Assembly: GCA_028023455.1 (NCBI GenBank)
Contig: JAQFVV010000032.1
Coordinates: 5,576,392 to 5,640,391, forward strand
Direction of reading: 5' to 3'
Source: Epiperipatus broadwayi
Taxonomy: Eukaryota > Onychophora > Udeonychophora > Euonychophora > Peripatidae
DNA length: 64,000 nt
Position 1 is the first letter of the stretch, and every line of letters starts with the position of its first letter. Below, piece by piece: positions 28,288 to 42,100 of the stretch. Position numbers and translations under genes: made by a program. A model generated the notes under the pieces. It saw only the letters and a program-made list of their open reading frames with translations, had not been told where the DNA came from and did no database searches.

Positions 28288-29142
28288 GTGTGATCATCTA
28301 TCTATATATATTTAACCCTTTTTCCTTTGCTATTCTTCATTACTACTAACATGTATAAATATTTCGTATTCCATTGCGGTTAAGTTTAAAAGTTAATTTT
28401 TCATTAAAATATCTTTCCAAAGTCAATGTTTGTAAAATAAATACGAGTAAGTTTCCTTTGTTTGCCAACTTGATCTCCTCGATAACGCCTCTTTTGTTCG
28501 CCAGTAGCTTATTATGTATATCTGATTTAGCTATATACGTTTTAAATAATTTTAAACTGTCTGTTGTTCATGCAAAGCAATAGAAAATGCTTTGCGAAAG
28601 ATTTTTTTATTGTACTTTATCGAGGAGATTTGAGTTGACAATTTTATTAGAATCGGGAAGAAAAGATTTAGACCGCAAAAATATTATATCGTTTAATCTG
28701 TTTTGATTGTCTAATTAGTTTTTCATTAATTCAGGGAAATAGCGAAGGCCATTAGAACATTACTAACATTTTAAAGTTGTTAATTAAATATATTATTTAA
28801 CTAAAAAGCTTGAGTTTTTCTAATTTTATTTTAATGCTTCATTTTGCTTTTCCAATGATTCAGGCACGCAAAACACATTTTTCATAGTACTTTTATGCAC
28901 ATTTAACTATTTAGCTCCTTAGGTGTTCCCGTCCATGTTTCTCTCCACTGATGCTAAGCTTTGGGTCGGTGAGAAAATAATTTATGCATGTCTCAGATAA
29001 TGTTGTTGGTTCGTAGTTAGCCTCGAGAATAGGCGAACAGGGCAGAGGTCATAGTATTCTTGATTTAATATCTCACATATGGGTAGCCTTGAGGTACTTT
29101 CGCCTAGTATTCAAACTGGGTTAAACCAACATACATCATCTG

Positions 29143-29210
29143 ACTGTCACAATATATATATATATATTGTAATGGTACTGTCACAATATATATATATATA
29201 TTGTAATGGT
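29143..29210. repeat. Two exact tandem copies of a 34-bp AT-core palindromic unit
   Basis: Bases 29143-29176 and 29177-29210 are identical: ACTGTCACAA, a (TA)n core, then TTGTAATGGT. CACAA and TTGT flank the core as an imperfect palindrome. Confidence 0.95.
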
Positions 29211-32200
29211 AAAAATTTCCTCTGTACAGGGGTTTTTATTAGATGAAAGATAGGTTTTAACCTGTATACTAACTATATAGTGAATCAAAGGTATATAAGA
29301 TATACACATATATAATGATTTATTCAATGTGTACTGTAAAATTTGGTTCAAATAAATAGTAAGTTGAATAGTTAATAAAATTCAAATAAAAAAAATGTAA
29401 TTCAAATATATAATAATATTATCCATTGTAATGATGATATGATGATTTATCATTTAAAAATACAAGTACTCCTAAAAGGATCTTTTTTGTTTTTTAGTTT
29501 CAGTTCAGAATATTAATATGTATGTAAAAATAATATATTTGGATTGAGTTACAAACAAAACTAAATGGATTAATAAAAAAAAATGTTACAATTTATCAAT
29601 AATGAACAAATAAAACTGTTGCACATATACTTGCAACTAACACCACATACACAAAAATATTAAATTTTATAGGAACAAAAGATATTTTAATTTAATCTAA
29701 GTTTAAGTTTAAGGACTTATAACTTTTCTAATGATAAGATCTTACCACATTAAACATCAAAACAGTCACTGACCATGGTTTTTTCAGATACCATTCTTTT
29801 AATATTTTACTGTTGTCTTCCTTAGTTTTTCTGATGACGATCTCCTTGAATACAGGGTATGTTAGAGAGAGTAAATACAGCAGCACTGGTGACATTAATG
29901 AGGTATACTATCTGTAGGTCTTGAATAATTTATATGGCAGTATTCATTTCATCCTTCACAACATTAAGGCACATTGCACAAGCTGGTTTTTCAAACTTAG
30001 CACTAATTTCTGAATCTGATTGCACTTTCCAGATTGTTTTGACTGGTGTAATTTTTAGTTATCTAGCCACACATAGTAAATGGATTGCTTCTAAATAAAA
30101 TCATCATACTGACTATTATAACTGAAATATTGAAAAATACTTTAAAAACAGTCAGTAAAATATTGCTTATGGTGGGATGAGTTTAATCAATGGTTGTTTC
30201 TTCCTTCAGTATGGATCGTGGCAACATTGCTTTAGTAGTAGACTGTACTCTAATGCACAGCAATATGGAATGAACTGATGGGATCCTAGAATGAAAATGA
30301 TAGTAATAATAATGCCTAGCTGCTTGTTTCAGACCTATTTATACCTAATTAATGTTGTTCAACCAACATTGTTCTCAAACAATATATACTTCACCAGCTA
30401 AAGACTATATGACTTTTAGATCATTACAACAATATATTTTTGAAAAACACTCTGTTTACTCTCTTCAAAACATGTTGTGGATACAAATTTTATGTATATT
30501 ATATCATGTTTTTTATAAATAAAAGAAGAGAAAATATCAGTTTTTCTCTCTTCTCTCTCTCTCTTTATATATATTTCATAACATAGAAAAAAGAAAAATT
30601 CATTGCCAACTTTCAAATTTTTAATTATAACTTTTAAAATATTATCAATTCAAAATTTTAATATTATTTTCAAATCCACCATCAGATTTTATATAAACAT
30701 GGATGAGTTCTTTAATTAAAACTTCCATTTGAAAGGCAAACTAAACAAGATTCAAATTTGCAGATTATTTTTTAAAAAACTACACAATTCAAATTTTTTC
30801 ATGTATCAAAAGCATTTTTCCTTTGTTCTTTATAGTATTATTATCATTCTCTTGTTTCTCACATATTACAAAGATAAACTGCATCAAGATCTTCACACTC
30901 AGATTGTTTATAAAATTAAATGTGAAAACATTTCTTGCCTCTGTTTATTATGGGGAATCCCAAGACAACTTATCCATCTGCTTAGCTCAACATGAATATT
31001 TTTACAACCAAGATAAAACTCATATTGGCATAAATTCAATCTTTTTGACCATTTCTCTACATTTGGTCACAGTTTCAAACCTTTAGCATAGTCTAGCTCA
31101 ATTGCAATGATGAGAGTAAAGTCAAGGAGAGTTGTCAAATTTCTGGGAATAAACACACCATTAATCAAAAAAAATCCTGTGTTTCCCTTTCCAAAAAATG
31201 GTCCACTCTAACCATTTAATTTACAATGCAAACAATATGCAAATTATTTTACTTGTTCTCAGTCTATTTAAAATATCTCCCAATTCAATTACATTTATTC
31301 TACATCTATGACTGAATTCAATTGAAAGCATGCTAAGCACTTCTTAATTGTCTGCACTAATAAAACTTTGCTGTCAATACATTATTGTATCATTTACTTA
31401 CATTAATCTTTAGGCAGTTTACACTTTTATTTCTCAGCTGTCGTGCATGTAAATGCACACACATAAATGGCAGTTTGTATATTTGTTAGTCAGTTCACAT
31501 GAGTTTTTGTTGAACACTTTTTTTTTCTCTGCAGCATTGTAGTATAATCAATCTGAGCTGCATCATTTATGTTATAGCTACAATATATGTATAACAAATA
31601 TTATATTTTTATTATTTTTCATTTTTAAACTGTAATCTTTTAAAATTTTATTTTATTTGTCTTCCGACTGATCATTATACAACTATTTTGATGCTTTTTT
31701 TTTTCAATTACTTTTTTGATTTATTAATCATTACTCTCTATTTCATTGATTTCAGAAATAAAGCTTTGTTTTTGATGCAATTATTTTGGATTGCAATTTT
31801 TAATAAACGATGACTCAAATGTTTAATAATATTTTAGATTTTAGACCATTTCACAAAATACTTAATTATTTTAATATGTACCTATAGATAAAGAGATGTG
31901 CATTGAAATAGTACATTTAATTTTATGAATTTAATAATAATTCTATTGTTTGAATGAAATCGGCAATTTAAATCAATTTTTTAAGAATCAAATATGAAAA
32001 ACAAACTATGACAACATTGTCCACATATTCCTAAATTTTGAGATATGAACTTTAATGATGAATAAAAACAGTTTGAGTAAGAAACTAACAAAAGATTGAT
32101 AAGTTAATCAATAAAAATTTCAAGTAATAAAAAGAAGAAAAATATAATAAATTAAACACTTATTTAGTAAGTAATATAGAAATAATATTTAATTAATGAA

Positions 32201-32474
32201 TTGTCAAAACAATTATATAAAAAAAAATGAATGGGAATAAAAAAAAGTATGAAAAGTAAACTAAAAACTAAACATATTTGTCTGTAAGTTTGTGATAGTT
32301 CATAGTTTACCTTGAAAATCTTTAGGCATATACTTAATATGCATTGCTTGGGTAACAATTCTTATACTTTTCTGCTCTTCTGAACTTTTTAGAATCAATT
32401 AATTGTTCATATTTACAAAGATCATTCATGAATAGTGTGATAAGAAAGAAATACAGCTAACTATAAATAAAAAG

Positions 32475-34600
32475 ACACATTCAAATGAAGGTTCAGTAGA
32501 ATTGGATTATACTTTGAGTAATAGAAATATTTCAAGATTGTAATGTTCTTAATAAATTCAACACAGGAAGTGATCATAGATTAGCAACATATAAGATACA
32601 TGATAACTTCAAGAATTATTAAGAAAATAAGTATTCACAGTTGATATGCCTACATTTTGTAATCATTCCAATGAATTTAAATTTTGAAGATGATACAGAT
32701 TTTGAAGATATCAATAGAAAGATAACTGATATACTTTTAAAAACTGCAACAAGGATATCTGGTATAAAAAAGCAGCAATTGACCAGTGTAATTTCTTCTG
32801 AGACAAAACAATTTATAAAGAAAATAAGGAATGTAAAATATTTAAAAATGTTCCATTAAGAAGGATTGAATATCTCAACTTTTGTAAAATGATGCAAAAA
32901 AGAGTTGATAATATAAGAAAATAACTGGCAAGAAAAGCTCTAAAGAAAATAAGTATCTTAAGAGTGTAAAACAACATCTTGATATTGGTAGAAAACATAT
33001 TTCTGTAATATGAAAAAGATGGAACTATTACTAAAATAAGAGATGACATCATGAAATATGGAAAAGAGTTCTATCAAAAATTATATAGCAATAAAGAACA
33101 AAGGAAATCATGTCCTACAACTATTACAATAATTGCCCAGAATTTGAAATGAAGAAGTGAGACATGCAATTAAATTTATGAAGAAGGGAAAAACTTCATG
33201 TCAGGTAGTGATTAAATTATAATTGATATTTTAATAAAAGCAGAAGAAATAGAAAAAAATTTTGGCAGAATTATTTACCAAATGTCTAACTGATAAAAAA
33301 AGTATTAGATGGTTGGAAGAAAGCTGTATTAATATTAATATTTTAAAAAGTCACAAAAATGTCTTAGAGATTACAGATTTATCAGTCTTTCATCACTTCT
33401 ATAGAAATTTTTTTACCAAAATAATTAAAACTAAACTTTTAACTAACTAAAAGAACAAGCCAGATTCAAAAGTAGTTTTAGCACAATAGATCATATCCAA
33501 ATATTGAGAGAAGTTATATAAAGAACCAATAAATATGAGTTGCCATTATGCTTTGGATTTGTAGATTATAAAAAGGTATTTGATTCTATAATAATTTTTT
33601 TCAGTGATTAAAGAATTGGACTATCAAGATGTAGACCAGGATATTGTTATATTCTAAAGAATAATTTATAAAAATGTAACCGCAATAATTAGATTATGTA
33701 ATGCTACTAAGAAGATCAATTTTCAGAAGGGAGGATGACAGGGTGACTCCATATTTCCAAACCTTTTACCATAGTTTTTCCAAAAGTATTTTGTGAATTA
33801 AAATGAGAAGCTAAGGGAATAAATATTATTTAAGACAGATTTTGAATATGGTATAATTGTTTTTGCAAATAATGCTTTAGAGCTTCATGTAATGTTGCAA
33901 GAGTTATCAGATGAAATTTAGAAAGTAGAATTAAAAGTAAATATTGACAACATTAAAATAATGTTCAAAGGTCTTCCTCAAAAAAAGAAAATAAAGATTG
34001 ATAATGATGAGTTAGAAGAATTTAACAATTGCAAATACCTTTGTCAGCTTATTACTACAGATAGAAACATAATGGAATAAATTAATCATAAAATTGAACT
34101 TGTTGGATAAAGTAATATTTTAAAAAATATGTCTATGTGTTTGAAAAAAGTTTTTAATAAATGTGTTTTACCAGTTCTTGCTTATAGTATCTCACACTTA
34201 TATGCTTAACAGAAGAACAATATGGAGACTTCAGACCATTCAATGAAATATGGAGAGATGCATTTTAGGATTAAGAAGAAGTGATTGAAATGGCATCATT
34301 GAAAGAATTAAAAAACTAAAATGGAGTTGGGCTGGACATATGATTTGGACTAGACATATTGCTAGAAGAGATAATAATAGATGGACAGTTGAAATCTTAA
34401 AATGGATTTCAAGAGATTGTAAAAGACCTAGAAAAAGACCACAGATGAGAAGGATGAATGGAATAAGATGTATGCTAGATTAATGTGGAAAATAGAGGCT
34501 AGAGATTAAAGAAGATGGATTGAACTCAGAGAGATCTTCATTTTGCAGTGAAGTGATAATGATTGAAAATGATGATGATGATGATGATGATGAAGAAAAA
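32475..34600 (+). pseudogene. Decayed RTE-type LINE (endonuclease end, RT, 3' tail)
   Basis: A 5'-truncated RTE-like retrotransposon. Near 32554-32590 the frame reads F-N-T-G-S-D-H-R-L, the terminal S-D-H motif of the apurinic-type endonuclease. Then comes the connector (S-S-E-T-K-Q-F-I-K-K, about 32799) and the RT palm A motif F-V-D-Y-K-K-V-F-D-S-I near 33559-33591. Q-G-D-S follows near 33738, and a region corresponding to the catalytic F-A-D-D that here reads F-A-N-N (about 33862). The later K-Y-L-C-Q-L-I and W-A-G-H-M...R-W-T blocks are also recognisable up to about 34440. Many stops and frame changes, and loss of both Asp residues of the F-A-D-D box, make it inactive. It ends in a (GAT)n tract at 34570-34593, as many RTE elements end in short simple repeats. 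Confidence 0.85.
34570..34593 (+). repeat. (GAT)n tail of the RTE element
   Basis: Eight GAT units directly after the end of the RTE coding remnant; this is probably the retrotransposon's 3' tail. Confidence 0.8.
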
Positions 34601-35778
34601 TAAAATGATTTTAGAAAAAAAGGCATAGCACAATATTTTCCAAATTATAAAATAGATAAATGAAACAAAAATTATAATAAGAGATAGAGAAATACTTTTT
34701 ATAATGAATGTGAAATTTTGTTAAAGGAATTTGAAATCATAATTGCTATAAATAAAAACAATAGCAACTATAAAATGGCTTGATATTGAAATAAAAATCA
34801 TTAAATAATGTGATATAATATAATTTAATTATATGAAGAAATGCATTTAGATTACAAAGGATTACATCAAAATTATTTTTTACTAAATATATTCCTGCTG
34901 GTAGAAAACATTACAATGGTTTGATATCCATTCTCTAACTATTGCATATACATACTTTGTGTATATTCAAACAACATGACTTACAATAAAGACGAACCTC
35001 ATAGATTGTACTACCAATTTAATTAACGTTTGAGGCAACGACTTTAATAGAATTAATTGTCCAGAGAAGAAAAGGAATAATTTTATAAAATTATTTTACA
35101 ATGACAAATACGATTTAATAAAATCTTTTCTTCGAATGATTTGAAAAGTTTTCTTCCTAAGACTTGTTATACAACAAAGTAATATAGAGCCGATATTGGT
35201 TCAAATTATAAGAAACTTGTCAAATCTTTATGACATTTTTGAACTATTCTAAAATTATTGATTTGGCAGTCTTATCTAACTCCAGTCTGTTCAATTAGGT
35301 TTTGTCATATCACAATAATATCTATATTAAAAAGAAAGCTTTTTTTTTTTTTGCTACAGACTATAAAATTAATTTGAAATGCATAAGACTTATTTAAAAA
35401 ATAATAAATGTTTGGAATAAAATATTATTTTAAAACTTATATAAACGCTTTTACATATTTATATATACATCACATGAAAAAAAAATCTGTATTATGTAAA
35501 AGTTTAAATGCCGAGAGTTTTTATTGTTATTAGTAAAACTAATACTTTTAACCATAATAATTGTGAAATATAAATTTGTAAAATTTAATCTATTATATTA
35601 TTATATCCTTCCTAATTCCATAATAATGATTTACAAATTTTTATTTCGATAATAATTGTCTTTGCTGCTAACCCAAAATTAATTTAATCATGTTTGATTA
35701 TCTTCATCAAAGTTTAATAAATTAACAAAAAAAGATAAGGAATGTACATTTTTGTTTTTGAAAAGTAACAAATAGTCA
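34601..35778. other. AT-rich stretch with no recognisable gene
   Basis: Nothing beyond short homopolymers (for example T runs near 35340-35352). Confidence 0.6.
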
Positions 35779-35880
35779 AGCATTGATGGTCGAGAGGCCA
35801 GCGATAGCTGCTTTACAAGTAGTTGTCCCGAGTTAGCGGGTTCGCTTCCCGGCTGATGCTATGACAAATGGGGGGGGGGA
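35779..35880 (+). mobile_element. tRNA-Gly-like SINE, copy 2
   Basis: Aligns with the copy at 17609-17700. The tRNA-like part (35779-35860) has a good 7-pair acceptor stem with two wobbles, an anticodon arm with loop TTTACAA, and the shared B-box GGGTTCGCTTCCC. About eight extra bases (AGTTAGCG) sit before the T stem, so it mimics a long variable arm. The aligned anticodon is UAC in place of UCC. The 3' flank ATGACAAATG is followed by a G run instead of the A run of copy 1. It is not a functional tRNA gene. Confidence 0.6.
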
Positions 35881-36007
35881 AGTAACAAATATAATAAATA
35901 CAATGATATGGATGGCTGAAAAGTTGGAGATTGGAGTGGATTGAAGCCTGTCCATTAAAGTGTGAAGATTTGCTATCTTAATATAAACTGAGCACTGGTT
36001 ATATATA

Positions 36008-36120
36008 TGTGTGGGAAATGATAATTTGGACCAACTGATGAGTGCTGGTTTAGTATGAAATACTTTTATTGGTGATTATTTATCTTTTCTACATGTGTGC
36101 GGTTATGTTTATCAGTTGTA
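36008..36120 (+). mobile_element. Family D repeat, copy D2, with hammerhead-like fold
   Basis: Second member of the repeat seen at 21511-21640, sharing the central GATGAGTGCTG-T-TTTAG block and parts of the flanks. Its exact ends and any target-site duplication could not be defined. Confidence 0.5.
36021..36079 (+). ncRNA. Hammerhead-like ribozyme of element D2
   Basis: CUGAUGA (36035-36041) is followed by stem II GUGC/GUAU with a seven-base loop, then GAAA (36057-36060). Stem I is unusually convincing: ACCAA (36030-36034) pairs with UUGGU (36069-36073). After a bulge, AUAAU (36021-36025) pairs with AUUAU (36075-36079). Stem III would be weak (two A-U pairs round a U-U opposition), with UA before the scissile position. 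Copy D1 has GCAU on the 3' side of stem II, which gives stronger pairing. The copy is probably decayed, and the ribozyme assignment is inferred. Confidence 0.5.
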
Positions 36121-39100
36121 TGAGATAGTGTGGATAGATGGTGGGTGCTTGAAAGTCTGAGTTTAAATCCCTTATATTTAAATATAGTAAAAAAAATTGC
36201 CTAGAAGATCAGACGATGCTTGAGTACTAATGTATTAGATGAAGCTTCAATCCTCAAATCTTGAGTTTTCAATCCCATCATGTTTCCATCGCACTAAACT
36301 GCCACTAAATAAAATAAATAATCATTATTATCTTTTAATTTCAGAATTATGCAATTTAATTTTTATTATAGTCAGAGAAAAAAATATTTTAATTTAATTT
36401 CATATATATATATTCAATTAAAACTGTGATTCATTACTGACATTGTTTGTGTTCTGTTTCTTTTTGTAAAAATCTTTAATAAAAATCGTTAAAGTAATAT
36501 TTTATATTGGATACATAATGAAAAACATTTTCCCTCTAATTATTTTGAAGTTTTAAAATCTATATTTTAAAAAGCATTCTAAACTAATTTGTTGCTCCTT
36601 TTTGTTATAGTTTTAACTGAGTATTGTTTTTTACTTTTATTAATAATTTGTTGAATATTGCTTTAAAGTTTAGATATGTTGTTTTACTAAAATACTGATA
36701 AAGTTATATATTATCTACCATATAAATGTTTTACCTTTAGTCACAGTAAGTTAGCATTTAAATATATTTATATGGTGAAAGTGTGAATATACTATATTAA
36801 TATGCACTACTTCATTTATATGTTATTAAAAAATATGTAAGTAAACAAGAAATACAAAAATTAAAAGCATTAAAATTTATAAACTTTATAAATTTTATAT
36901 TATAAAAAGAACCATTTTTTTACTTCAAAGGGTCCTCATTTATGCAATCACATTTATTAAGAATATTTCTTTGGGTTAAGCTGAAAGCACATACAATTTA
37001 TTCTTTGATTTATTTTGTTTTTAAAAGTTTGATATGGTATAGTATTTCATGTGACAAAATGTTTTGTAATTGTAAAGGGTACCAATGAGTTTTCCAGTAA
37101 ACCAAGATGGCAAACTGTATTTTTGATAAATCTACAGTTTGGGGGGGGGGGGAATTGTTTACAAAAAAAATGCCTGCTAGGAAACATATTTAATATATGC
37201 ATTTTATTTTTTATTACTGTTATTTTAAAAAACGAAATCTTTATGGCAAAATTAATTACAATATTTACAGTTTATTTTCTTTGGGGAGGGGGGATTAACT
37301 TATTAGCAGCAAAATGAAAAAATATATAAATACAATATTTACACTTTATTCATGTCAGTGATATGTAATCATATCATGTCTATTAATGCATACTTTTCAG
37401 GAGGGCAGAATACCATACTTTTGAAAATAGTCCACTGCATTATGATCTGTGGTAGGAAGGTCCAAAATTTTTATTATTATGATAACATTTACCAAAAAAA
37501 CTACTGACACAAAAGAAATACACTGAATTGAGCATCTTATCATTTCCCACATCATAATATAAGTAAAAAAAATGAAATAGAGCTTCTTAATAAAATTTAT
37601 CAGAATTTATTCATTTTTTTAAATTTGATAACTGATTTATTAATTTTGTTTTAATTTAACAACTAACCCATCATTGGTAGATTATATGCTGTTAAAACTG
37701 TATATTTATCAAAAATACTAGCTGTCATCTTGATTTACAGGAAAACTCACAAGAACCATATAAAGCTAGAAGCTTTATGAAATTTAGGAGAAATTGTAAT
37801 ATTATTTTTAACAAAAAATGAAAGTTACTGATTTTTAGTAATGGCAGAAAAGAAATGATTAAATGATTTTTTATTACATCAGAAAGTTTATAAAGTTGTA
37901 TCTTAATTGGATAACTGCAAGTAGAGATCTATGTATAGCTTGCAAAGTTGATATGGATTAAACATCAAAACAACTGGAGAAATCACATCTGCTGATGATG
38001 AGACTATTATATTACTATGATGAAAAAGTTATTGAAGAAAAAGAATATCATAGAATGTGTTAAATAGCAATAAAACTGGATTGTTTTAATACATCAAGAA
38101 ATTTTAATAATCAAAGTCTGATACTCTTCACTAATCATTTTATTCTTTTAAAAAATAACAATAGAATGCAGCAAGTTGTTTATATATATATAAAATTAAG
38201 AGCGTGCTAATAGCTCTAAACAAGCTTTTTTTTTTTTTTTATTTATGATAAATGCTACTACAAGAGAAGGCATATATATATAATATATATATATGTTTAT
38301 ATATATATTGTGCCCTTTTCTATAGGTCAGTAATAGTTCATAACAGTCAGTTACTAAAAATTTTAAATTTTAGAATATGTTCTTTTAATACATTAATTAT
38401 ATTAAGTCAATTATATCTTTAAAGCACAATTTGAAGCTAAAGAAAATACGTAGTATAAAATCATTTAAAAATAGTTATGTAAAGCTTAAAATATTGTTGC
38501 ATATGGTTGTAAAAGCTGGCCATATTAAATAACACAGCTATAAAAATTAAAAGTATATTTAAAAATCCGATTTTAATAGTTTAAAACGTATAATTTAATA
38601 AATGCTATATTTAGATTTGTAATCATATTTAAATAGTCAAAATTAATATAGTATATTTTTAAAATAAACTTTGTGATGGTGAAAATTATATCTAATTCTA
38701 TATTTTCTAAATTGTTCTTCCAAATTTTTTATAATTATTTTATATAATATAATAAGTGTATCAATTTTATAAATCTAGGCAGAGAAATAGATTAAAAATC
38801 GTCTGTCAAAGTTATTAATCATGTGACTTTTAATGTATACTCTCACACACACACTTGTTTGAAATAATAACAAAGTTTAAAATATTTTAAAAGTTATATT
38901 ATAGAATTGGATAGAATTATGACCTATCATAAAAGTAAATAGTATTAAACATTAAGCTAACTATCATATAACATGTTTAAATAATGTAATAAAGATGAAT
39001 ACATTCATAATATAAAAATTAAATATTTTATTTAAATAAAAATAGATAAATTGAATATTAAGAAATGGAATAAGTTATTAAAATTGTTTTAAAAGTTATT

Positions 39101-42100
39101 TTAAATGTTTAAATGGTTTTAATAAAATAATAATTTATTTAAAAGTAATATTTTAAATAATATTTTAAGTTCATTACGTCACAATTTCTAATTTTGAAAT
39201 TCAATTCTACTATAAACTAAAAATATGTAAATTTGTTCTCAAGCTAAAGTAAGAATTAACCAATAAGAATAGGTATTCTTACAGACTATAAATATGAATT
39301 GCACGGGGGTATAGGGGGAGATTAATAATGTATTCAAACCGGAGAAAGTCAATTTTTTTTTGGTACTTTCTTATCATTTATTTTGCAAAAACTAATTGAT
39401 AATTTTAAAGTGTTTTGCAAAAGAAAGTTTTAGAAAAAAATTATATATTTAGAAACTTCGTGGAGATGATTTTCTATTTTTTAAAAGTACTTACCAGTCG
39501 TATTTTATCTAAAAGTTTAACCTAAACTACGCAATAAAAAATGGATATACTACAAAATAAAATGGATATAAATTGTAATACTGAAAAAATATTTGAAATA
39601 TTTATTGATACAGCTTTATTTATGCATAACCGGAGAACTTTTTTGGTACATAAAAAAAACCACAGCACGGACATCATACGGAGTCTAATGAAAAAATTGG
39701 AGACGCATTATTATTTATAAGCCTATCCAAGATTTATTTTTAAATAGTAATAAGACAATTATATTTCATGAATTATTTTATATAATATGATATTCAAAGG
39801 AGTAAAATGTTATATCCTTTCTGAAGGTAACATTTTTATTTTATTTTAAAAGAGATTTATAAAGAAATACTAAACGAAAGTTTAAATGTATCAAGAAGGA
39901 AACATAGATAAAAAAAGTGAACACATAGATGAATAAAAGATGGATCCATGAAAATACAAATAGTGCTTAAAAGTTTATCGAATATTTTTAAAGTTAAATT
40001 AGATGGATTGATGTATCGGATACGCAGAGAATATTGGTAGAGAAGATTAAGAAGCTTCACGAGATTAATTAATATTATGATTTAATAATTATCGTCTTAA
40101 ATACTAAAACCAAGGATTATTTTCTATAAATTTTATTAAATGGATTAATAATTATTTTTATTTTAAACTTTAACGCGCTTGGAGGAAAACATTTTTAAAA
40201 CTCTAGAGAAAATAATAAACATTTTGGACTTATTTGGAACCATCGTCAAGAAAATATGTAATTATAGTTTTGATTCCTTTTATTTTGTTAACCTAGTTTA
40301 AATCTAAATTTTTATATAAGATTAGGAAAAACATAAAAACATTAATTTATTAATATTAAATTTTTTATAATATAACAATCTAATAATTTAGCTAAAAATA
40401 TTTTAATATAAAGTGTATGGGTGTGAATTTTTTTTATATCTGCAATGCTCAAGTGGATAAAGAAAAGCCTACTGAACACGATGACTAGATAAAGGTTATT
40501 GGTAATAATAATAACTATTGATAATTTATAATGTATATTTTTTTTTGTTTTTTTTAGATCATCCATAAATTGGAAAAATGAAGTGTAAAAGTTTTTTTAC
40601 TTATATGTACCGCATTTCATACAACATTTTAAAAAAACATTATGAGATAGGATTGATTTGAAAATATGCATATGGCGATTATTTTTTATTAGTAATATAA
40701 TCCAACATAACAAATAATTATGTGATTCTTTTAAAATTTTCATGTTATTGGATATTCAAATATTGTCTAAATAGATTGTATATGATTAGACATATAGAAT
40801 AATGAAGTAAGCAGACTTTTCTTGTAGAACAGCTAGATTGTTTAACTATTAATGAATTTTTTTTATTGTTTTTGTAAATGCAGATAGTTATTTATCGATG
40901 TAAGATGTAGAAAAATCTTGAGAAATAATGTTGAGATAGTGGCTTGGAAGTACTTAGTGAACAGGAAACCAAGATGATGTTTTAAGAAATAGGATGTTAT
41001 AAGGAATGGAAATAATATTTAGTCTTTATGTGAATATCAGCATAGTTAACAAAGCCCTATGACTGATACACATTTTATTTGGACAGTGTTTATATTTCTT
41101 TAAATATTTGATGTTCTAATAAAGCTGAAGAAATAGCTTTAACATCGTCCCTGTACTAGAGGATATTAGGCAGGTAAATGCCATACCTCTTTGCACTGTG
41201 CCATGATTTTGAGATATGTTAAGAGTAATACTCTAGCTTTCTTCCTTAATCCTATGCATCTGTTTTCGCTATCTTTATTTCATGTAACTGCATCGTTTAG
41301 TAAGATATTTTAAAAGAAATGATAAATAATTTAGAACTAAGGTTATGCTATCGTTTTTGGATAAGATTAGTTTATTTGCTTATAAGGAGCAGAATATTAT
41401 AACTTAAAATTGAAGATCCAAAGTATCCTAAGGAAAGAAAAGAATCATCGAATATATTTTGAATTTTATTTCGGAAATGAAATATAAATTTTTTTAAAAT
41501 AAAGTATCTAAACAAAGATATTTTCTTTAAAGTGATAATAATTTTAAATGCTTTAGTATTATTTTTTTAAGAGAAAAATAAGTATTGCATATTTTAAAAT
41601 ACAATAGTACAAAGTAAATTATGTAAACAATATGCATAGTATATTTTTTGTTTATTGATTAACAGACATGTATTGATGATTACACTTATATCATACTAAA
41701 GTAGGGCTTAAAGAAGAATATATTATGATTAGTAAACATTGTGTGATAAATACTAAAATCTAGTACTGAATTTTGGATAATATTTTGTGTAACATCTTTG
41801 ACTTTGCAAGATGAAATTTTTTAAATATCTTGAGAAATCCATACTCATTATAAAATTTTGTTTTCTATAGAATTTTTTTTCTAAGTATGAATTTTTAAAA
41901 TAAGATAGTTTAATAATATTAAGGATAAAATGCTGTTGCTAATAAAGTAGATAAATATATTTGTAATAAGTTAATCATAATGAGAAACCAAATAGTAACA
42001 TTTTTTTTTTAATTTTGTCCTAAATCTAAATAAAGATATAATTGAAATATAAATTATTTTTTTTTTATAACCCGGTAGATCAAACTGTAAAGTAAAAAAG

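Larger units (their letters stand above)
25041..32470. other. AT-rich stretch with no recognised gene
   Basis: No gene could be supported in 7.4 kb. Bases 27540-28140 and 29760-30300 are less AT-rich. The latter has minus-strand stretches that look faintly coding but with frequent stops and no family I recognise. AT-tract repeats at 27192-27270 and 29143-29210 are listed separately. Confidence 0.5.

Noticed and set aside
29760-30300. Possible decayed coding sequence on the minus strand
   Set aside because: Faintly coding-like segments with a C-x-x-C, but many stops and no recognisable domain.
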